A stretch of 11,768 nucleotides of DNA, from positions 1 through 11,768 of the forward strand of contig JAIJLI010000032.1 in the NCBI GenBank assembly GCA_022722495.1, read 5' to 3'. The notes below the pieces were generated by a model, which saw nothing but the letters and a program-made list of their open reading frames with translations, had not been told where the DNA came from and did no database searches. Numbering within the stretch: position 1 is the stretch's first letter; each line of letters opens with the position of its first letter. The position numbers and the translations under genes were made by a program. This stretch comes from Dialister sp. Lineage in GTDB: Bacteria > Bacillota > Negativicutes > Veillonellales > Dialisteraceae. Below, one piece after another: positions 6,401 to 11,768 of the stretch.

Positions 6401-6403
6401 AAG

Positions 6404-7390
6404 TTAGCCGCCCAGACGCCAGAGGGAAACGGACGGGATACCGCGATTGGCAGCGAGTGTCGTCCATGCGTCAAGTGTCTCCTCGTCCGCATACCAGACT
6501 TCATAGGTGTGTCCGTCTTCCTGATAAGAGAAATGCAGCGCGGCACTCGCCTCGTCCCGTTCCGGTTTCGCCTGATGCACATCACGAAGGCGCACGGCTT
6601 CTGCCGTCGTGATGAAGCGGGGTGTCCCTTTGACCAGCCCAAAGAGACCGGCATCTTTCCACAGGCAGCCGCCATTGGAAAAAGCCACCGCTTTTTTACT
6701 CGGAAGGGCTTCCATTTTCCGGATGGTCTTCTCAATGAAGGGACCATCCGCCTTCGGCCCCGGACCGCTATGAAGGCCATAGAGATTATACAGCATCACC
6801 ACATACTCGGGGCCGACGCTGTAGGGCGCATCCATCGGCATCGAAGGTTCCAGAATGATGCAGATCTTTTTATGCGCGGGAATAGACTCCAGATAAAGAA
6901 GCTGCGTGAAATGAGCGAACGCTTCTACGAGCTTCGGATCCTTACCGATGCGTTCATAGTCTATATCGATCCCATCCGCGCCGCAGGTCTCTGCTATGGC
7001 AAGAATTTCTTTCACATGCATACGGCAGGCATGCTCATCCCTCAGCACATGCCGGAGTATATCTGTATCCTTCTCGGTGCTGTGCCCGTTTGATCTTATG
7101 ACGTCATTCACAAAGGTCAGGTGAAAAGGAATGCCTGCTGTTTTTGGCAGATCAGATGGCACCTTCAGCTCTCCCTTCTCATCGAAGGTCACCGCAAAGT
7201 AAGAAATGCTTCCCCATCGCTCTTTTGTCTTGTCATACGCCTCCCAGCCTTTTCCTTTATCCCAAGAGACCACCCATGCGGACTTTGTCACCGGCGGATG
7301 GCTGCCGCTCTTCAAAGGAGCCGCACCGCATCCGGAAAAAAGCAAGAGGGAAGAGGCAGCTGCCAGAGCAAATATGGCGTGTTTTTTCAT
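6404..7390 (-). CDS. GH18-like glycoside hydrolase lipoprotein
   Basis: This 328-residue lipoprotein would hydrolyse or bind beta-1,4-linked N-acetylhexosamine chains at the cell surface. The signal ends at lipobox FSGC with Cys21. The GH18 catalytic motif is intact as DGIDIDYE (139-146), with E146 the expected acid and D142 and D144 the supporting carboxylates. The C-terminal EVWYADEETLDAW (about 297-309) and IPSVSLWRLGG resemble the last strands of GH18 barrels such as YaaH/SleL-type proteins. I chose ATG at 7390: AAGGAG (7397-7402) is 6 nt upstream, while the in-frame TTG just before it would leave only 3 nt. It lies between the deacetylase-like and tandem deacetylase genes. A hydrolase in such a locus usually trims, releases or edits the polymer, as PgaB's C-terminal domain does for PNAG. 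It could instead act on peptidoglycan. Confidence 0.85.
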   Translation of the reverse strand: MKKHAIFALAAASSLLLFSGCGAAPLKSGSHPPVTKSAWVVSWDKGKGWEAYDKTKERWGSISYFAVTFDEKGELKVPSDLPKTAGIPFHLTFVNDVIRSNGHSTEKDTDILRHVLRDEHACRMHVKEILAIAETCGADGIDIDYERIGKDPKLVEAFAHFTQLLYLESIPAHKKICIILEPSMPMDAPYSVGPEYVVMLYNLYGLHSGPGPKADGPFIEKTIRKMEALPSKKAVAFSNGGCLWKDAGLFGLVKGTPRFITTAEAVRLRDVHQAKPERDEASAALHFSYQEDGHTYEVWYADEETLDAWTTLAANRGIPSVSLWRLGG

Positions 7391-7569
7391 CAATGTCTCC
7401 TTTGGAAAAATGGTTAGTGTGTATTGGCGGGTTCAGGGTTAGTCCACGGGGCGTGCTGCCCCTTGGGAAAGAGAGGCAGCGGGTTCTACAGGTTTAGAGG
7501 GTTCAACGGGGGCGGTGCGGCGCATAATCATTGAAAGCGCCGCGGAGTTTTGATAGCGCTGCGCGCCGT
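7391..7569. other. non-coding spacer with GC-rich hairpins
   Basis: No gene and no convincing promoter for the GH18-like gene are visible. Hairpins occur at 7448-7462 (GGGGC/GCCCC) and 7517-7543 (GCGGCGC/GCGCCGC, followed on the plus strand by GTTTT). One unit of GGTTCAGGG near 7429-7437 echoes the tandem repeat at 7782. Confidence 0.45.
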
Positions 7570-7728
7570 CGTCATCCCGAGCGTAGCCGAGGGATCTCTA
7601 TGGCACTACGGTCAGTATCATATAGGCACTGATACAGAAACGACGCCTTGGTGCCACGTATTTCTGCGTTCACACATCCATCGTTTCCCGGTCTGCAAAA
7701 AAGATTTCTCGCTTCGCTCGAAATGACG
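7570..7728. repeat. 159-bp inverted-repeat element of the GTCAT...GAGCG type
   Basis: The left end (7570-7597, beginning CGTCATCCCGAGCGTAGC) and right end (7702-7728, reverse complement beginning CGTCATTTCGAGCGAAGC) are inverted copies differing at a few positions and one indel. The interior holds a small hairpin (GTATCA/TGATAC) and no ORF. GTCATnnnGAGCGnAGC units are widespread in intergenic DNA of gut bacteria. This looks like a non-autonomous repeat sitting inside the exopolysaccharide locus. Confidence 0.6.
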
Positions 7729-7736
7729 ATACGGGA

Positions 7737-7764
7737 GTCTGATGTCTCCCAGTCACCAGTCACT
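7737..7764. repeat. second copy of the GTCTGATGTCT / AGTCACCAGTCAC repeat
   Basis: It shares GTCTGATGTCT and AGTCACCAGTCA with 4331-4380, but here the two are 3 nt apart instead of 27. It directly follows the GTCAT-type inverted-repeat element. Confidence 0.6.
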
Positions 7765-7781
7765 CAACCCTGATTTCAAAC

Positions 7782-7802
7782 TTCAGGGTTCAGGGTTCAG
7801 GG
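7782..7802. repeat. TTCAGGG tandem repeat, three units
   Basis: Three perfect 7-bp units at 7782-7788, 7789-7795 and 7796-7802. An inverted AACCCTGA just upstream (about 7766-7773) can pair with them. A GCGGC/GCCGC hairpin follows at 7811-7823. Confidence 0.85.
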
Positions 7803-7862
7803 TTGTGGTGGCGGCTTCGCCGCAATTATAAAAGGCGATGCCCGAAAGTAGTATTCAAGTCA

Positions 7863-7928
7863 CTAGTCTCTCGAGCTTCCTAATCCCTAGCTACTAATCC
7901 CTAGCTACTGATTCCAAGTCACCAGCCA
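7863..7928. repeat. repeat block at the 3' end of the deacetylase-like gene
   Basis: It holds CTAGTCTCTC (7863-7872), a perfect 14-bp tandem duplication TAATCCCTAGCTAC (7881-7894 and 7895-7908) and AGTCACCAGCCA (7917-7928), 7 nt past the stop of the neighbouring gene. It shares words with the block at 4331-4380, which likewise sits at the 3' end of a deacetylase-family gene. Confidence 0.65.
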
Positions 7929-7935
7929 CTCATTC

Positions 7936-9801
7936 CTAGAAATGCTTCAAGAACCATCCAAGAACGGACTCCCATTTCTGATTCGCATCGAAGCACCACT
8001 TATCGAGACCTGTTAGTTCGCTCGAGTAGATGAGGCTTTCTTTTCCATCCTTGTGCGATGTGATGATGAGGTGCTCGAAGACGCCGTCATAGACATCATC
8101 TGCGAGATTTCTCTGGCTCCATGCCTGACTGTTCCAGCCGGACCAAAGGCCGACTTCCCTTCCCGTCATCTCCGGTGCTTCGACATGGGCCGCTTCCTTC
8201 CCGTCCAGAAGAACTGTCACCTGATCTCCTCTCATGCAGATCTCCAGCTCGCGGTCAAGACGGGCATGGAAACTCTCCGGTGCTTCATATTCCTTCTCTC
8301 CGTCTTTGACGGACGAGGCCTCCCGATTCCTCGTCTCTTCCATGCGGGCAGCATAGAGCTTCGCCTTGTCGGTCGTATCTGCATAGCGGGTGAGTGCGGC
8401 AAGGACGCCCATACGCACGCGTTTTTTATCCTCTTCGATGGAAATCGGGGTCTCCCCGTCAAGGACGGAAAGCTTTTCTTCAAAGAGCTTCTTCTCTCCA
8501 GCGCCTTTTCTCACTGCGATCACCAGCTTCCCCTGCTCGATACCGGCAGAGAGGCAGGAGGTGAAGTCCTTATTCCCACGGAAGAGTACCTTCTGCCCGC
8601 CGAAGGAATTGCCCTCGAGACGGACTTTGATGTCTACATCTCCATAGCTGTAGTGATTTTTGAGCCGCATCAGGCCTTCCTTTTCAGGGAGAGAGGTCAG
8701 GATGATGCTTTCTTCCTTGTACTCTCCTGCACCTTTCAGGATTTCCCAATCCTCTATGCGAGTATCGCCCCGCTTGAAGGTGATATCCTGCTGCTTCGTG
8801 TCATACTTGATGCGCATCAGCAGATGATTCACCGGCCAGTATGGCTGCGGCTGCATGCGCGTGAGATCGTAGAGCGAGCTGTTTCTCTGATTGAAGGAGT
8901 AGCCCTCGCGATTGAAATTAATCGTAAAGAGCTTGCGGATCCATTTTTCATTTTCGTAGGAAACACTCGCTGCATTGCCGAATTTTCCTGTATTCGCATG
9001 CATCAGGACATAGACCTGCGGCACGTAGCCCAGATGCTCCTGATAGAGCTCCGCAACGCGGCTGTAGTCATAGCCGATGCGCCGCTTCATATGGCCGAGC
9101 GTTTCGACCGGGATGCGGTCTTTATCCCGGATGTAGTCCATGAGATAGTGATTGTAGTCACGTCCGAGGTAGGGACGCATCATCGCATAGGTCAAGGGAT
9201 CGATCTCTCCGATGAAATTGTGATAGCGATCGTACACATTGATGTATTCCAGCCGGTAGCCATTCGTCCCCAGCTCCCAGAAGGTGGAATCTGTCATGTC
9301 CTTCAGGTCCGATGGGCGAAGGAATTTCGGATCCTCGTGATCGAATTTCTCCGGATATGTCATCATGACGCCCTTGAAATTCAGGTCTTCGATGATATTG
9401 TCTGCAAAGATCGCGGTATCGCGCCGCCCATCTTCAAACATCAGGTACAATGCCTTTTCAGGAAGAGGCTGGCCTTTTTCATAGTACTTCTCGATGTCTT
9501 CCTGCGTGATGGTCACGTAGCCATTGTCCTTCAAGGCCTTCAGGTGCTCGCGGAGCTGCTTCTCCCCGATCAATGTCGAGGTATCTCCGATGCGGTCAAC
9601 ACCGAAGTACGAAAGCGCGATGAAGCCCGTATCGGTCGTGGGGCTCACCTGACTCTCGGTATAGGGCTGGTATGTCTTTCCATGGAAAAAGAGGGTATAG
9701 AGCAGGTAGAGCGCCGCGACGACGAAGGCGATTTCCACCAAGGTCCGCGCCCGCTTCACACGGTTCTTATGTCGGGTATACGATTCCTCCCCCAGCGTCA
9801 T
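7936..9801 (-). CDS. Membrane-anchored deacetylase-like protein with C-terminal beta-sandwich
   Basis: This 621-residue protein has one N-terminal transmembrane helix (about 20-39) and an extracytoplasmic body. Residues 57-335 look like a PgaB/IcaB-type polysaccharide deacetylase fold but with altered catalytic motifs. The usual TFDDG is MFEDG (121-125), only D124 of the pair remains, and the place for the zinc His pair reads ELGTNGYRLEY (176-186). A terminal-motif histidine survives in YVLMHANTG (H268). Residues 352-582 are strand-rich with a WSGWNSQAWS stretch and resemble a concanavalin-A/LamG-like sugar-binding fold. The start ATG overlaps the synthase stop by 4 nt (ATGA, 9798-9801), so the two are probably translationally coupled. 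Likely role: non-catalytic or metal-altered handling or binding of the nascent polymer next to its synthase. Fold assignments are by motif only and less certain than for the other genes. Confidence 0.75.
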   Translation of the reverse strand: MTLGEESYTRHKNRVKRARTLVEIAFVVAALYLLYTLFFHGKTYQPYTESQVSPTTDTGFIALSYFGVDRIGDTSTLIGEKQLREHLKALKDNGYVTITQEDIEKYYEKGQPLPEKALYLMFEDGRRDTAIFADNIIEDLNFKGVMMTYPEKFDHEDPKFLRPSDLKDMTDSTFWELGTNGYRLEYINVYDRYHNFIGEIDPLTYAMMRPYLGRDYNHYLMDYIRDKDRIPVETLGHMKRRIGYDYSRVAELYQEHLGYVPQVYVLMHANTGKFGNAASVSYENEKWIRKLFTINFNREGYSFNQRNSSLYDLTRMQPQPYWPVNHLLMRIKYDTKQQDITFKRGDTRIEDWEILKGAGEYKEESIILTSLPEKEGLMRLKNHYSYGDVDIKVRLEGNSFGGQKVLFRGNKDFTSCLSAGIEQGKLVIAVRKGAGEKKLFEEKLSVLDGETPISIEEDKKRVRMGVLAALTRYADTTDKAKLYAARMEETRNREASSVKDGEKEYEAPESFHARLDRELEICMRGDQVTVLLDGKEAAHVEAPEMTGREVGLWSGWNSQAWSQRNLADDVYDGVFEHLIITSHKDGKESLIYSSELTGLDKWCFDANQKWESVLGWFLKHF

Positions 9802-11648
9802 GGCTTCTCACCTGCTTTCTGTTCCGCTTTGTGGTGCTTTTCCATTTCCTTCTTCTTTTTCTTCTCGGCCTCCCGCACATCTGCCGGCGTCATGCGCGTG
9901 CCCCAGGTATCCTTCCAGAAGGTGAACCATGCGACCGGCATCTGCCAGAGCAGGACTGCTTCATAGTAGAGGCAGAACCAGATCCCAAAGACCCAGGTAG
10001 AGCTTTTTCTGAGGAAAAGCTGCGCCATACTCATCAGCATTGCCATGAGCGCCATGCCGACGAGGAACGTCGTCGGGAAGACGCGGTGCATGAGCGGGAT
10101 GTAGACTAGATTATAGATCACGACGATCGGGGCTGCGATCGGAACGATAAGCCCAAAGTAGAAGGAGAGCGCCATGAGCGGCTCCTTCTTCCACATATAG
10201 CGCGCAGCGATGAGGGATTCACGCAGCCATGAGCGCTTCCAGCGCATCTGCTGTTTCAGAAAAACCTTGTAGCTCTTCGGTACGATGGTCTCGCAGATCG
10301 CCGTATCCTGATAGGTCGTGCGATTGTGACGCAGAATGAAATTCGTCAGACTGCGATCATCGCCGAAGGTCGCCTTGCGTCCCAAAAACTTCTGATGAAT
10401 CCACGCATCGCAGTATTTTTCGACCAGATCCTTCCGGTAGCAGGAAAGCGGCCCCGAGAGGCAGGTCGCCGCATCGAAGAAGCCTTCCGCCGCCTTCATG
10501 ATGCGGAATGCGATATAGTAGCGCACCGCCTGCATCTTCGTGAGCGAATTCGTATAGGTATTCGCCACATCCGTCCGCCCGCAGACACCGCCCATTTCCT
10601 TATCCTTGAAAGGCTGCACGACATTTCTGACCGCAAAGGGCGAGAGGAAGGAGTCCGAGTCGACAAAGACCAGAAGCTCATGCTTTGCCAGTGTCAGCCC
10701 GCGCGCAAGAGCTTCTCGCTTGCCGCCATTCTGCGGCTGCACGAAGCAGGTGAGCCGGTCACGAATGTGCGCCGAAGGGTCATCCTCGTCGAGCTTTCGG
10801 ATGAGTTCTTCCACCCTCTCCACGGAACGGTCCGTCGAGCAGTCATCCACCACGATGACCTGCAGCTTATCCGGTGGATAGTCCTGATTCATACAGGAAA
10901 GCACCGTCCGCTGGATCCATGTCTCTTCATTGAAGCAGGGTACGATGATCGAGACACCGGGCGTGAAATGAATATCCACAGGAACCGGTTTATAGAAGAT
11001 GGCGAAGAAATAGCGCGTGAGCAAAAATCCCGCTGTGATGATGCTATATAAGTAAAGAAACTTATTGAATCGGAAGTAAATGACCGACTCCGAATGCATG
11101 AGAAGGATCACAAGCGAGATACAGAGCAAAAGAAAAGCAGAGACCGCGATGAGGTACTTTCCCCGCTTTGACTGATAATACTGGACCAGCGACTTACTGA
11201 AATGAAGTCCCAGCGCAAGATGCCCCTCTTTGTCGAAAGCACGCACAACTTCCGCAGAAAGCCCCTTCACCTTCATCTCATAGCCTTCCGGCATATCCCC
11301 GGGACGGATCTCAAAAGACAGCATCGCCTCTTTCGGCAGATCTGTCACCGCTTTCTTCCCGTCAGCGATAAAGAGCATGCCCGTCGAGGAGATATCCATA
11401 CATGTCCCACAAAGCACCTTCTTCTTCCCTTCTGCTGTATAGGTAAGACGTACAGGGATCTTCACCTTGAAGCGTCGGCCCGCCTCGGCACTCTTGATAT
11501 ATTTCTCATAATCCTGATCCCGCCGGATTTTATCTTGTTCACTCGCCTGACGACGGTCCGCATTCGTCCGCCGTCCTGTGACATCCGGCACATAGGGAAG
11601 AAGCCGCCGGTCCTCCTTGAGTTCCTGCAGTCTGTCATCTGTACTCAT
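9798..11648 (-). CDS. PilZ-domain processive GT2 synthase, hyaluronan synthase/NodC-like
   Basis: This 616-residue membrane enzyme would polymerise a UDP-sugar into a polysaccharide and move it across the membrane. A cytoplasmic PilZ domain (about 58-152) has the DISSTG motif (85-90) and RRFKVK (58-63), where the second arginine of RxxxR is lysine. Two helices follow (165-183, 197-217). The GT2 domain has VSIIVPCFNEE (232-242), DDCSTD (268-273), DSD (330-332), SGPLSCYRK (398-406), GDDRSLTN (429-436) and QQMRW (466-470). Three helices (490-515, 523-543, 552-572) and a Lys/Glu-rich tail close it. SGPLSCYRK, GDDRSLTN and QQMRW are closest to hyaluronan synthases and NodC. I start at 11648: GGAG lies 7 nt upstream, whereas an ATG at 11726 would add 26 residues with no ribosome site. 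Product could be hyaluronan-, chitin- or PNAG-like. PilZ implies c-di-GMP activation. Confidence 0.92.
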   Translation of the reverse strand: MSTDDRLQELKEDRRLLPYVPDVTGRRTNADRRQASEQDKIRRDQDYEKYIKSAEAGRRFKVKIPVRLTYTAEGKKKVLCGTCMDISSTGMLFIADGKKAVTDLPKEAMLSFEIRPGDMPEGYEMKVKGLSAEVVRAFDKEGHLALGLHFSKSLVQYYQSKRGKYLIAVSAFLLLCISLVILLMHSESVIYFRFNKFLYLYSIITAGFLLTRYFFAIFYKPVPVDIHFTPGVSIIVPCFNEETWIQRTVLSCMNQDYPPDKLQVIVVDDCSTDRSVERVEELIRKLDEDDPSAHIRDRLTCFVQPQNGGKREALARGLTLAKHELLVFVDSDSFLSPFAVRNVVQPFKDKEMGGVCGRTDVANTYTNSLTKMQAVRYYIAFRIMKAAEGFFDAATCLSGPLSCYRKDLVEKYCDAWIHQKFLGRKATFGDDRSLTNFILRHNRTTYQDTAICETIVPKSYKVFLKQQMRWKRSWLRESLIAARYMWKKEPLMALSFYFGLIVPIAAPIVVIYNLVYIPLMHRVFPTTFLVGMALMAMLMSMAQLFLRKSSTWVFGIWFCLYYEAVLLWQMPVAWFTFWKDTWGTRMTPADVREAEKKKKKEMEKHHKAEQKAGEKP

Positions 11649-11768
11649 GGGTATTCTCCAATCTATGAGAGGAATGAAAATAGGTGCAGAAGATCCTATG
11701 GACTCCAAAGGTAGTGCGCTCGCCATATCCCCGTCGCCAAGGTTGCCTATTCTCCGGCTCCTTAGTTC
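11649..11768 (-). other. upstream region of the synthase gene
   Basis: The ribosome site GGAG is at 11656-11659. No confident promoter is seen, and I looked for but could not recognise a c-di-GMP riboswitch. The synthase frame stays open without a stop from 11726 to the window edge, and another frame is also open to a TGA near the start codon, so an upstream gene ending here cannot be excluded. Confidence 0.4.

Noticed and set aside
7391..7393. TTG as start of the GH18-like protein
   Set aside because: It leaves only 3 nt after AAGGAG; the adjacent ATG at 7390 has a normal 6-nt spacing.
7782..7908. CRISPR array
   Set aside because: The tandem units are 7 and 14 bp with no spacers; they are simple duplications.
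8053..9966. 637-codon open frame on the plus strand
   Set aside because: It is antisense to the deacetylase-like gene and the synthase end. Its translation lacks domain motifs, whereas the minus strand has a membrane anchor, fold motifs and an ATGA overlap. GC-biased third positions on the minus strand explain the long shadow.
11649..11726. 26-residue N-terminal extension of the synthase from ATG 11726
   Set aside because: No ribosome site before that ATG; a good GGAG at 7-nt spacing sits before the ATG at 11648, and the extension adds no domain.
11660..11768. c-di-GMP riboswitch upstream of the PilZ synthase
   Set aside because: A GGCAACC segment recalls part of GEMM-I, but the conserved CACG/GAAA/GGGACGCAAAGC parts are not present and the region is cut by the window edge.

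Overview
Every confident gene here lies on the minus strand. The best guess for the host is a Bacillota bacterium of the Negativicutes type (Dialister/Megasphaera-like). This rests on a T-box leader of Gram-positive style, two lipoprotein-type secreted proteins, no sporulation genes, and intergenic DNA full of short palindromic repeats. The genus is inference only.

Positions 1-2671. An encoded-CCA tRNA-Val(CAC) with its own strong promoter sits just downstream of a sodium-coupled amino-acid transporter of the NSS/SNF (LeuT/MhsT) family. This pair is bracketed by a 51-bp inverted repeat (5-55 and 1966-2016, one mismatch). The gap 1819-2671 has no convincing gene apart from one possible 31-codon ORF. 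It holds palindromic repeats and a 167-bp imperfect hairpin (2418-2584) that looks like a miniature mobile element or structured repeat.

Positions 2672-4260. A lone branched-chain-amino-acid-type ABC substrate-binding lipoprotein is preceded by a near-consensus promoter and a T-box riboswitch. The leader is unusual: after the usual Stem I, antiterminator and terminator there is a second complete antiterminator/terminator module with no Stem I of its own. Its antiterminator helix is preserved by compensatory changes, so two transcription checkpoints appear to share one tRNA-reading domain. The permease and ATPase genes of this transporter are not in the window.

Positions 4378-11648. Four genes look like an exopolysaccharide synthesis and modification locus. 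In transcription order they are: (1) a membrane GT2 synthase resembling hyaluronan synthase/NodC with an N-terminal PilZ (c-di-GMP receptor) domain; (2) overlapping it by 4 nt, a membrane-anchored deacetylase-like protein that lacks the zinc histidines and carries a C-terminal beta-sandwich; (3) a GH18-like lipoprotein with an intact DxxDxDxE motif; (4) a secreted protein with a dead and an intact CE4 deacetylase domain in tandem. The parts match those of known synthase-dependent polysaccharide loci (PgaABCD, B. subtilis ydaJKLMN): synthase, deacetylase, hydrolase and c-di-GMP control. The likely product is a partly deacetylated N-acetylhexosamine-containing polymer made on a c-di-GMP signal, but polymer identity is inference. 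The gap between genes 2 and 3 (7391-7935) and the 3' ends of genes 2 and 4 carry related short repeats.
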